Assembly: GCA_937969395.1 (NCBI GenBank)
Contig: CALBVI010000269.1
Location: 1 to 9,003 of the forward strand
Source: an uncultured Spongiibacteraceae bacterium
Lineage (GTDB): Bacteria; Pseudomonadota; Gammaproteobacteria; Pseudomonadales; Dasaniaceae
Reading direction: 5' to 3'
DNA: 9,003 nt
Shown: piece by piece, positions 1-5,823 of the stretch
How positions within the stretch are numbered: the stretch's first letter is position 1
How the letters are laid out: each line of letters starts with the position of its first letter
Position numbers and translations under genes: made by a program
The notes under the pieces: model-generated
The model's input: only the letters and a program-made list of their open reading frames with translations
What the model was told of the DNA's origin: nothing
Databases searched by the model: none

Positions 1-1211
1 ACTGAGTCACTGGCAAAGCCAGTGGAGGGTGCTGACAGCGTCAAAAAATCTAGATTGTATTCCCAGTATTTACCATCCGGCTGAGCGACTCGATACAAGG
101 CGTTAGGTATTTCTTCAGATATGGAGCTGTAGGCCGAGGGATTTTCAACGGTTCGGTAGGTATACGTCCATGTGCGCCCATTAGCAGTAACAGAAGCAAT
201 ACGACTTGAATCCGGGTGATATGCTAACGTAATTTCACGACCATCATTACTGGAAATACTCAACAGCTTTCCATCAGTAGACCAATTGTACTTTACCCAA
301 TTGCCATGAATATCTGTTACTTCGGTAGCATAAAAGCGGCCTATATTGCGCGAGAAATTGACTTGATCATCCCCAACGTCCGCCTTGTAATTGTTTGACT
401 CCATGTACACCAGCTTATCCATGCGATAGCGTTTGCCATCCGGCGATATAGCCATATAACCATCGGAACTCCCGCCGTCGTCGTCGACAATTAACCCCCC
501 TCCCCCAGAACGAGGATTGATACAGGTGACCACCCAGTGATCTTTGGTAATGCGCCCAATATTATTTTCTGAATAGCCCCCGGAGCCAGAATAAGCTGTG
601 TCAAAAGGCTTCCAGAGCTCTTGATCAAAATAGTCGAAAGAGGCAATGGTTGGAGAATAGTTCTCCAACAACATTTTTCCGCCTTGCCCAGGGATATTTA
701 ACTTCAACCCATCCCAATAAGCTGAAGCTGGAATATAGTAATTCCCATTTGCGCCAGAGACGCTAGCCTCAAGATCTTTATACATACTCTTGATACAACC
801 GAAGTATTCTTGAGGATCATTAGTACTGGATGATAGTGCCGAAATATTAGGAGCATCCAATATCCAGTCGCCAAAAAAACCCTCTTTTTGGTTCGTCAGT
901 TCGCTTGAGGTAGCAATTCGGCGTATTGCTACCTCAAGATCAGAATTGCCGGGAATTGATACATCAGTTTGATTAAATACCAAGGTACCGGTGTATTTAT
1001 CAATGGAATCCCCCATCAAACCCAAGCCAAGCGGCTCTAAACGAAGAGAAATCTCATCCCGCGCCAATTGATTCACATTGGCGCTGGTATAGCTAAAATC
1101 AAGATCATCTTCCGTATCATCGTCATCCTGAGCGATAGCTACGTTCAACGCTGTGAGAGATAAAAACATCCAAACCAGCGACGCAAAAAAATTCTTCATT
1201 GTCTTACACAT
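1..1211 (-). CDS. Rhs/YD-repeat family secreted protein, N-terminal part (runs off left edge)
   Basis: 403 codons are visible and the frame is still open at the window edge. Residues 1-27 form a Sec signal peptide: Lys near the N-terminus, a hydrophobic core, and cleavage after AIA. An acidic stretch (QDDDDTEDD) follows. Residues 57-93 (LEPLGLGLMGDSIDKYTG, then VSIPGNS) resemble the N-terminal lead-in of many gammaproteobacterial Rhs proteins. Residues 299-352 contain DIHGNWVKYNW, DGREITLAY and RTWTYTYR, which have the D-GN-Y / GR-I--Y pattern of YD repeats. In this family such repeats form a large shell, often around a variable C-terminal toxin; that part lies outside the window. The start at 1211 is preferred because AAGGAA lies 7 nt upstream; the ATG at 1199 would leave it 19 nt away. 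The gene follows an FN3/MAM gene after 13 bp and was probably co-transcribed with it. Toxin function is inference only. Confidence 0.8.
   Translation of the reverse strand, partial: MCKTMKNFFASLVWMFLSLTALNVAIAQDDDDTEDDLDFSYTSANVNQLARDEISLRLEPLGLGLMGDSIDKYTGTLVFNQTDVSIPGNSDLEVAIRRIATSSELTNQKEGFFGDWILDAPNISALSSSTNDPQEYFGCIKSMYKDLEASVSGANGNYYIPASAYWDGLKLNIPGQGGKMLLENYSPTIASFDYFDQELWKPFDTAYSGSGGYSENNIGRITKDHWVVTCINPRSGGGGLIVDDDGGSSDGYMAISPDGKRYRMDKLVYMESNNYKADVGDDQVNFSRNIGRFYATEVTDIHGNWVKYNWSTDGKLLSISSNDGREITLAYHPDSSRIASVTANGRTWTYTYRTVENPSAYSSISEEIPNALYRVAQPDGKYWEYNLDFLTLSAPSTGFASDS
8..24. repeat. Perfect inverted repeat within rhs (7-bp arms, AAA loop)
   Basis: CACTGGC at 8-14 and GCCAGTG at 18-24 flank AAA. 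It lies inside the Rhs coding sequence. On its own it could be chance. Confidence 0.6.
649..669. repeat. Perfect inverted repeat within rhs (9-bp arms, 3-nt loop)
   Basis: GTTGGAGAA at 649-657 and TTCTCCAAC at 661-669 are separated by TAG. It lies in codons for LLENYSPT of the Rhs protein. No T-run follows on either strand, so it does not look like a terminator. Confidence 0.75.
904..938. repeat. Long perfect inverted repeat within rhs (14-bp arms, 7-nt loop)
   Basis: CTTGAGGTAGCAAT at 904-917 and its exact reverse complement at 925-938 flank the loop TCGGCGT. It encodes residues about 92-103 of the Rhs protein (LEVAIRRIATSS). No T-tract follows in the direction of the gene. The RNA would form a strong hairpin about 270-310 nt after the start codon. 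Confidence 0.9.
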
Positions 1212-1218
1212 AATATAA

Positions 1219-1224
1219 TTCCTT
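1219..1224 (-). promoter_or_regulatory. Ribosome binding site that fixes the rhs start at 1211
   Basis: AAGGAA on the minus strand lies 7 nt before the ATG at 1211 and directly after the TAA stop (1225-1227) of the upstream gene. Such closeness suggests translational coupling. Confidence 0.7.
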
Positions 1225-2691
1225 TTATTGCGCAGCGGGGGATGAGGTCCAAGAAGTACAGCTACTGCTGCACGCCCGCACTCTGTAGTAGTATGTGAGG
1301 CTGGTATCGTCAATATCAGAATCAATAAACTGCTCACCGTACCCTGAGTGATAACTGTAGTCCCAGGTCACACCAGCATCGGTGCTCCTTGCAACTTCAT
1401 AGAGGTGTCCGGATATCTCATCCCAAGAAATTTTCAAACCATGAGGGTGTGGTGAGTATTCTGCGTTAAGTCCAGTAATCGCTACTGCTACTTCCACAGC
1501 AGCTGTAATCCGAATATTATCAATGGCCATATCACCACGGTAACCGTTGCCATCAACTCCTCGAAAACGGATTCTCGGATCGCTTTCTTCGTAACCACTC
1601 AAATCTATTTCCACATCGGTCCAAGCAGAATATATTCCTGCATGTTGTTGACCAGTTACAGACCAAACTGTATTCCAACTATCTTCATAGATTTCGACAT
1701 AAAGGCTACCCATGGTTGAACCGTACATGTGGTAACTGAAATAGAGCTTGTTGGACTCCTTAAAATCACTGACTGTCTCCAATATAGCCTCATCACCTGT
1801 ACTCACTCCTCCTGATGTCTCAAAATACACATAGGATGATCCGCTTGCCGCACGCCCAGGACCAGTCCCAAAGCTAGGGGTCTGACCTGAGCGTTGTTGC
1901 CAGCCAGTAGCAATCCAATCTGCGGAAATGCCAGATTCAAAATCACCGTCGACAAGGTCAACCAGTTGCGTGGTTAGCTGTGCCCTGATAGTGGAAGGAG
2001 CGCTACAAAAGTCATAAATACAGGCGCTCACATGGTAATCCCAATATTGATTATCCGACAGATCAAGAGCCGCAAAGTTGGACGTATAATACTTGGAACG
2101 CGAGACACCTGTATCCGTCACGTAAGTCACTTTATAGTAAAGCTCAGCACTTGCTGGCGCATAAGATATGGAAGGCGCACTCCAGGAAAAATAAGCGACC
2201 AAGTCGTCTTCTCGAATTTCGTAAGTTAAGTTTGATGGTGGGCTTGGCGCATCAACTGGCCGCACTAAATCAAAAGATGTAGTCGGCCCACTACCCTGAT
2301 TATTGATAGGCCTTATAGAAGCCCTGCCCTCAGACCCATAACCACCCGAACCTGCTGACATAATGATTTGAGTAACGCTAGGCGGAAAAGAGTCTGACTC
2401 GTCGTAGTTATAGTAATAGTCTCTTTCGACCTCATACCCGTATAGCCCCTGATTATCTCCACTGACGGTTATGATCTCCATCTTTTCAATATAATAGGTT
2501 AGATAATATTCGGTCACACCTTCTGGCGGCGGATCCCAAGTAACTACGAATTTACTATTGGCTTCGTCGAAAACAGCCTGTGCGTTTTGCACTGCTGAAG
2601 GCACACTATCGGCCTTAACCAGCGAGGAAACTAAGAGGGGGATAAGAAAAATTACTGGCAAACGTGGGGATGGCAAAAATTGCATGGGCAT
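1225..2691 (-). CDS. Secreted fibronectin type III / MAM-domain protein
   Basis: 488 aa counted from 2691. Residues 1-27 are a Sec signal peptide (LPVIFLIPLLVSSLVKA, cleavage before DSV). There is no lipobox Cys, so it is probably released or surface-associated. About residues 30-145 and 150-243 look like FN3-type beta-sandwiches; the second ends in ACIYDFCS, a paired-Cys strand. About 247-396 is MAM-like: DGDFESG-ADW at the start, YLFSYHMYG-type strands in the middle, and GDMAIDNIRI at the end. About 402-488 is a third FN3-like domain ending YYYRVRACSSSC. Such domains bind proteins or carbohydrates; no enzyme motif is visible. The gene lies 13 bp upstream of the Rhs gene, so a role as its surface partner is plausible but inferred. 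The start at 2691 follows AGGAG at 5 nt; ATG 2685 is an alternative, and ATG 2715 has no Shine-Dalgarno. Confidence 0.8.
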   Translation of the reverse strand: MPMQFLPSPRLPVIFLIPLLVSSLVKADSVPSAVQNAQAVFDEANSKFVVTWDPPPEGVTEYYLTYYIEKMEIITVSGDNQGLYGYEVERDYYYNYDESDSFPPSVTQIIMSAGSGGYGSEGRASIRPINNQGSGPTTSFDLVRPVDAPSPPSNLTYEIREDDLVAYFSWSAPSISYAPASAELYYKVTYVTDTGVSRSKYYTSNFAALDLSDNQYWDYHVSACIYDFCSAPSTIRAQLTTQLVDLVDGDFESGISADWIATGWQQRSGQTPSFGTGPGRAASGSSYVYFETSGGVSTGDEAILETVSDFKESNKLYFSYHMYGSTMGSLYVEIYEDSWNTVWSVTGQQHAGIYSAWTDVEIDLSGYEESDPRIRFRGVDGNGYRGDMAIDNIRITAAVEVAVAITGLNAEYSPHPHGLKISWDEISGHLYEVARSTDAGVTWDYSYHSGYGEQFIDSDIDDTSLTYYYRVRACSSSCTSWTSSPAAQ

Positions 2692-2696
2692 TCCTT

Positions 2697-2701
2697 CTCC
2701 T
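2697..2701 (-). promoter_or_regulatory. Ribosome binding site AGGAG for the FN3/MAM gene
   Basis: Minus-strand AGGAG lies 5 nt before the ATG at 2691. AAGGA (2692-2696) also sits 6 nt before the ATG at 2685. Both argue against the longer start at 2715. Confidence 0.75.
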
Positions 2702-2726
2702 AAATTTAAATCCATTAATTGATCAA

Positions 2727-2756
2727 ACTATGTACCAAAAACCAACAATCAGTCAA
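2727..2756 (-). promoter_or_regulatory. Candidate sigma-70 promoter for the FN3/MAM-rhs pair
   Basis: Minus-strand TTGACT (2751-2756, 5/6 match to the -35) and CATAGT (2727-2732, 4/6 to the -10) are 18 bp apart. Transcription would begin near 2720, only about 5 nt before the ATG at 2715, which again favours the start at 2691. AT-rich DNA upstream could serve as an UP element. Confidence 0.5.
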
Positions 2757-2763
2757 CCAAAAA

Positions 2764-2780
2764 TATAAAATAATTTTATA
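2764..2780. repeat. 17-bp perfect AT palindrome, possible operator
   Basis: TATAAAAT and ATTTTATA flank one central A. It lies 7 bp upstream of the candidate -35 of the FN3/MAM gene, in the divergent region shared with cca. All A/T, so chance is more likely than for a mixed sequence. Confidence 0.6.
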
Positions 2781-2781
2781 A

Positions 2782-2795
2782 ATTGGTTTACCAAT
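2782..2795. repeat. Inverted repeat ATTGGT-TT-ACCAAT, possible operator
   Basis: Perfect 6-bp arms with a 2-bp centre. The half-site relates to the AACCAA hexamers at 2740-2745, 2755-2760 and 2814-2819 in the same divergent region. Confidence 0.55.
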
Positions 2796-2851
2796 AAAGC
2801 AAGACAAAGATCAAACCAAACACAGCACGTTCCCGCCAACCAGTTTAAATA

Positions 2852-2878
2852 ACGACACAAAACCAAGCCTGTTATACT
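2852..2878 (+). promoter_or_regulatory. Weak candidate promoter for cca
   Basis: TATACT at 2873-2878 is a good -10 (5/6). The best -35 is ACGACA (2852-2857) at a short 15-bp spacing. Transcription near 2885 would leave a leader of about 25 nt before the cca ATG. Confidence 0.35.
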
Positions 2879-2909
2879 GCCGCCATTATTCTTTAGCAGC
2901 CCATTAACC

Positions 2910-3989
2910 ATGCAAACATACCTAGTCGGCGGTGCCGTCCGCGATCAATTATTACAATTACCCGTTCACGAACGTGACTGGGTGGTGGTGGGTGCGACTG
3001 CACAGCAATTATTGGATCAAGGCTATCAGGGCGTGGGTAAAGATTTTCCGGTTTTTTTACACCCAAGAACTAAAGAGGAATATGCCTTAGCTCGCACTGA
3101 GCGCAAGAACGGTAAGGGTTATACCGGTTTTGATTGCTATGCCAGCCCTGACGTTACGCTAGAGCAAGATTTAATGCGCCGCGACCTAACGATTAATGCC
3201 ATTGCACAGGATGCGCAAGGGCATTTGATTGACCCTTATCATGGCCAAGATGACTTACAGAAAAAAATACTGCGCCACGTATCCCCCGCTTTTACTGAAG
3301 ATCCATTACGGGTATTGCGCCTTGCACGCTTTTTAGCACGCTTTGCCAACTTAGGCTTTAGTATTTGTGATGAAACTATTTCTCTAGCGACTGACATTAG
3401 CCAAAGCGGCGAACTGGAAACCATTGCTGCAGAGCGAATTTGGCGCGAGCTAGAAAAAACACTCCACACCCAAACACCCTCAGCCTTCTTTTTGGCGCTA
3501 GATCAAGTTAAGGCCAGCGACTGTTTAATACCTGAACTAAAAAACTTAGACAAAGAAACCTTGAGTAAACTGGATTCAGCCTGCAGCACCAAGTGTCCTC
3601 CTGCTATTTGCTTCGCCGTTTTATTTGCCAACAAAGATAAACAGCAAACCCAAAACTTATGCGACCGCTTAAAAACACCGAAAGAGTTTACTCAATTGGC
3701 ATCGTTAGTAAGCCAATGGTCTAACGGCAGCCCTGACAATTTAACCTCCGACGATGCATTAAATTTATTAGAAAATACTGATGCATTTCGAAGACCTGAT
3801 CGTTTCGATCATTTTTTGCAATGCTGTGAGATTATCGATGGCGATGCTATCAAGCGGAAAAAATTACAGCAAGCGCTCGACGCCTGTAATGCTGTCGACA
3901 TTAAGGCGATAGCCGCGCAGGGATTCAAAGGCAAAGCTATTGCCAATAAGGTTCGAGAACAACGGCTAGAAAATATTAATAACATTTAA
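2910..3989 (+). CDS. cca: CCA-adding enzyme (tRNA nucleotidyltransferase), short form without HD motif
   Basis: 359 aa. It adds or repairs the 3'-terminal CCA of tRNAs from CTP and ATP without a template. Class II nucleotidyltransferase motifs are clear: GGAVRD (7-12), ERDWVVVG (21-28) with the metal-binding acidic pair, RRDLTINA (90-97), DPYHG (108-112) and EDPLRVLRLARF (130-141). The sequence closely follows E. coli Cca up to about residue 210. E. coli Cca is about 412 aa with an HD domain; here the region that should hold HD--K and the HHGHG segment is shortened (about residues 212-250, VLFANKDKQQTQ), so 2',3'-cyclic phosphodiesterase and phosphatase activities are not expected. The first acidic residue is Glu21 rather than Asp. 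The C-terminal part (250-345, with AAQGFKGKAI) is kept. No strong Shine-Dalgarno precedes the ATG. The SDR gene follows after 21 bp on the same strand. Confidence 0.96.
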   Translation: MQTYLVGGAVRDQLLQLPVHERDWVVVGATAQQLLDQGYQGVGKDFPVFLHPRTKEEYALARTERKNGKGYTGFDCYASPDVTLEQDLMRRDLTINAIAQDAQGHLIDPYHGQDDLQKKILRHVSPAFTEDPLRVLRLARFLARFANLGFSICDETISLATDISQSGELETIAAERIWRELEKTLHTQTPSAFFLALDQVKASDCLIPELKNLDKETLSKLDSACSTKCPPAICFAVLFANKDKQQTQNLCDRLKTPKEFTQLASLVSQWSNGSPDNLTSDDALNLLENTDAFRRPDRFDHFLQCCEIIDGDAIKRKKLQQALDACNAVDIKAIAAQGFKGKAIANKVREQRLENINNI

Positions 3990-4010
3990 TCGATTAATTT
4001 GGTTTAGACA

Positions 4011-4751
4011 ATGAATAACAAAGATTCGGTCGTATTAATTACTGGTGCAGCAAAGCGCATCGGCGCAAGTATCGCTCGTGCATTACATGCTCGCGGCTAT
4101 CGCATTATTATTCACTATCGCCACTCGCAAACTGACGCCCAAAAATCAATTAATGAATTAAATCAACAACGACCACAATCAGCTCATATTATTCAGGGCG
4201 ACCTCAGCAATGCAACGCAAGCTCAAGCTATTGGCCAACAAGCGTTAGCGATCTGGGATCGTATTGATGTATTAATCAATAATGCCTCAAGCTTTTATCC
4301 GACCTCACTCGACAGTGCGACAGAACAAGACTGGGATCAATTATTTGGCAGCAATTTAAAGGGGCCATTCTTTTTAACTAAAACACTGATTCCCGCATTA
4401 AAAAAACAACAGGGCTGCGTTATTAATTTAGTCGACATTCACGCAGAAAAGCCGTTAAAAGATCATCCTATTTATTGCATAGCAAAAGCCGGTGTAGCGA
4501 TGATGACAAAATCGCTCGCGAAGGAATTGGCCCCAGAGATTCGAGTTAATGGCATATCACCAGGCGCTATCCTATGGCCAGAACCGGAACCCAGCGCTGA
4601 AGCAAAAGGAAAAATACTCAGCAAAGTGCCTTTACAAAAAATAGGTGAGAGTAATGATATTGTGCAAACAGCTATTTTCCTTATCGAGCAAGCGCCCTAT
4701 ATTAGCGGGCAAATCATTGCTGTCGATGGTGGTCGTAGCCTGGGCATGTAG
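4011..4751 (+). CDS. Pteridine reductase-like short-chain dehydrogenase (FolM/PTR1 type)
   Basis: 246 aa, a normal length for an SDR. It has the NADPH-binding TGAAKRIG (11-18), which has the TGxxxRxG form of pteridine reductases, and HYRHS (35-39), which resembles the HY--S phosphate-binding loop of PTR1. NNAS is at 90-93. The catalytic set is Asp142 (NLVDIHAEKPL), Tyr155 and Lys159 (YCIAKAG). Asp in place of the usual SDR Ser is the hallmark of PTR1 and FolM, which reduce dihydropterins or dihydromonapterin (and weakly dihydrofolate) with NADPH. ISPGAILWPE (182-191) and VDGGRSLG (238-245) finish the fold. It acts in the cytosol. It lies 21 bp after cca, probably in one transcript, and faces folK and folB, which supports a role in pterin metabolism. 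The exact substrate cannot be read from the sequence. Confidence 0.88.
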   Translation: MNNKDSVVLITGAAKRIGASIARALHARGYRIIIHYRHSQTDAQKSINELNQQRPQSAHIIQGDLSNATQAQAIGQQALAIWDRIDVLINNASSFYPTSLDSATEQDWDQLFGSNLKGPFFLTKTLIPALKKQQGCVINLVDIHAEKPLKDHPIYCIAKAGVAMMTKSLAKELAPEIRVNGISPGAILWPEPEPSAEAKGKILSKVPLQKIGESNDIVQTAIFLIEQAPYISGQIIAVDGGRSLGM

Positions 4752-4774
4752 AGAAAGGACTTTTTCAAAAAGCA

Positions 4775-4839
4775 TTAATAAAAACTGGCTAGAATAACTT
4801 TCACAAAATAAAAACCACTACGCCTCACAACCTAGCCAG
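4775..4839 (-). terminator. Candidate terminator of the tsaD-folB-folK transcript
   Basis: Read on the minus strand, CTGGCTAG (4832-4839, overlapping the folK stop codon) pairs perfectly with CTAGCCAG (4785-4792), and TTTTTATT follows (4777-4784). The stem is 8 bp but the loop is 39 nt, much longer than in a typical intrinsic terminator. It lies in the convergent gap between the SDR gene and folK. Confidence 0.45.
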
Positions 4840-5344
4840 CCTTAGAAATAAGCTTATCATTCCAACTAAAATCAACCGGCCATAATTTTTGGCTTTCTTG
4901 GTCGTAGCCCTGCCATAATTCCGCATAGGTTTTTTTATTTAAGGGGTGCTGCCATTGCGGCACTATATTAAACAGCGGCAATAGCACAAATGCATTTTTA
5001 GTAATTTCATCCCGCGGCAAAATCATCCCGTCGACATCACCAGCTGCATCACCGTAAGTTAAAATATCAATATCCAAAGTCCGCGGAGAAAACTTTGGCC
5101 CATCGCGACGACGACCATTTTCTTCTTCTATTTTTCGCAATAACCCGGACAGTTCAGATACCGACAACTCGCTATCAAAGCCCGCCACGAGATTTAAAAA
5201 ATTATTACCATCAAAACCTACCGATTCACTTTCATAAACTGGAGAAATCAACAATTCACCAAACTGCTGCAAAGCATCTAATGATGCCGCTATATGTTGG
5301 TAGCGATTAATATTGCTACCGATACTGACTAAAACGTAAGCCAC
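4832..5344 (-). CDS. folK: 6-hydroxymethyl-7,8-dihydropterin pyrophosphokinase (HPPK)
   Basis: 170 aa from a GTG start, close to the 159 aa of E. coli FolK. It transfers pyrophosphate from ATP to 6-hydroxymethyl-dihydropterin, the step just before dihydropteroate synthase. Visible marks are the N-terminal VSIGSNI (6-12, counted from the GTG), SPVYESESVGF near residue 40, and the signature RRRDGPKFSPRTLDIDIL with its metal-binding DID. LPR-E and AFVLLPL (for P-L--R and R-FVL-PL) follow. The start is GTG at 5344, giving MAYVLVSIGSN, with GAGG 9 nt upstream. An in-frame TTG at 5359 overlaps that Shine-Dalgarno and is unlikely. It lies 60 bp downstream of folB and is probably the last gene of the tsaD-folB-folK unit. 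Confidence 0.95.
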   Translation of the reverse strand: MAYVLVSIGSNINRYQHIAASLDALQQFGELLISPVYESESVGFDGNNFLNLVAGFDSELSVSELSGLLRKIEEENGRRRDGPKFSPRTLDIDILTYGDAAGDVDGMILPRDEITKNAFVLLPLFNIVPQWQHPLNKKTYAELWQGYDQESQKLWPVDFSWNDKLISKAG

Positions 5345-5353
5345 GTTATAAAA

Positions 5354-5357
5354 CCTC
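5354..5357 (-). promoter_or_regulatory. Ribosome binding site GAGG supporting the GTG start of folK
   Basis: Minus-strand GAGG lies 9 nt before the GTG at 5344. The in-frame TTG at 5359 immediately precedes and overlaps it. Confidence 0.6.
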
Positions 5358-5381
5358 AAAAATACTGTTTAACAATAAAAA

Positions 5382-5403
5382 CCGTTTGAAAACCGCTTGA
5401 AAA
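5382..5403. repeat. Two tandem 11-bp repeats in the folB-folK spacer
   Basis: CCGTTTGAAAA and CCGCTTGAAAA stand head to tail with one mismatch, just after the folB stop codon. No function is apparent. Confidence 0.7.
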
Positions 5404-5404
5404 C

Positions 5405-5761
5405 CTAGCCTTTACTGCCGCGCTCAATAATCACACCGACATCTTGCGAGCCGCGCACTGCACCCGGCTTACTCAAACGCAATTTTAACCAAGGCACAGA
5501 AAATTCTTCTCGGACAATAGCCGCGCACTTTTCCGCCATTGTCTCCACCAATAAAAACTCACTCTCACCAATAAAACTAATTAAGCGCTTAGCGACCGCT
5601 TTGTAATTAAGCGTATCTTCAATATTATCGGTTTCTGCCGCGCGGCGAATATCATGTGCCATTTCAAGATCGAGACTTACCGTCTGTTTAATCTCACGCT
5701 CCCAATCATAAATACCAATCACGGTTTCTATTTTTAGATCTCGTATGTAAACAATATCCAT
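5405..5761 (-). CDS. folB: Dihydroneopterin aldolase
   Basis: 118 aa, the normal length of FolB. It cleaves 7,8-dihydroneopterin to 6-hydroxymethyl-dihydropterin and glycolaldehyde, and often also epimerises it; the product is the substrate of FolK downstream. All key residues are in place: Glu21 in IGIYDWER (15-22), Tyr53 in DTLNYK (49-54), the pterin-anchoring ETMAE (73-77), and Lys98 in LSKPGAVRGSQDVGVIIER (96-114). The enzyme is a cytosolic oligomer of the tunnelling fold. The ATG at 5761 has a modest AGAG upstream. The gene follows tsaD after 62 bp on the same strand and precedes folK by 60 bp. Confidence 0.97.
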   Translation of the reverse strand: MDIVYIRDLKIETVIGIYDWEREIKQTVSLDLEMAHDIRRAAETDNIEDTLNYKAVAKRLISFIGESEFLLVETMAEKCAAIVREEFSVPWLKLRLSKPGAVRGSQDVGVIIERGSKG

Positions 5762-5777
5762 TAACTCTTTTTCCAGT

Positions 5778-5821
5778 CAGTTTTTATTCAATCAGTTTTA
5801 TTCAATTAATTTTTATTCAAT
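5778..5821. repeat. Three tandem 14-15-bp repeats in the tsaD-folB spacer
   Basis: Units are CAGTTTTTATTCAAT (5778-5792), CAGTTTTATTCAAT (5793-5806) and TAATTTTTATTCAAT (5807-5821). They fill most of the 62-bp gap between the tsaD stop and the folB start, where relatives often carry plsY. Too short and too few for a CRISPR array. Confidence 0.8.
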
Positions 5822-5823
5822 AA

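Noticed and set aside
2692..2715. Upstream ATG at 2715 for the FN3/MAM gene
   Set aside because: No Shine-Dalgarno before it, it would put a non-signal octapeptide before the signal peptide, and it lies almost at the predicted transcription start.
3239..3469. Open frame antisense to cca
   Set aside because: Lies wholly within a well-supported gene and has no family features.
5345..5359. TTG start at 5359 for folK
   Set aside because: It overlaps the Shine-Dalgarno of the GTG at 5344, which gives the usual FolK N-terminus.
5778..5821. Possible CRISPR-like array
   Set aside because: Repeats abut without spacers and are only 14-15 bp; no cas genes nearby.
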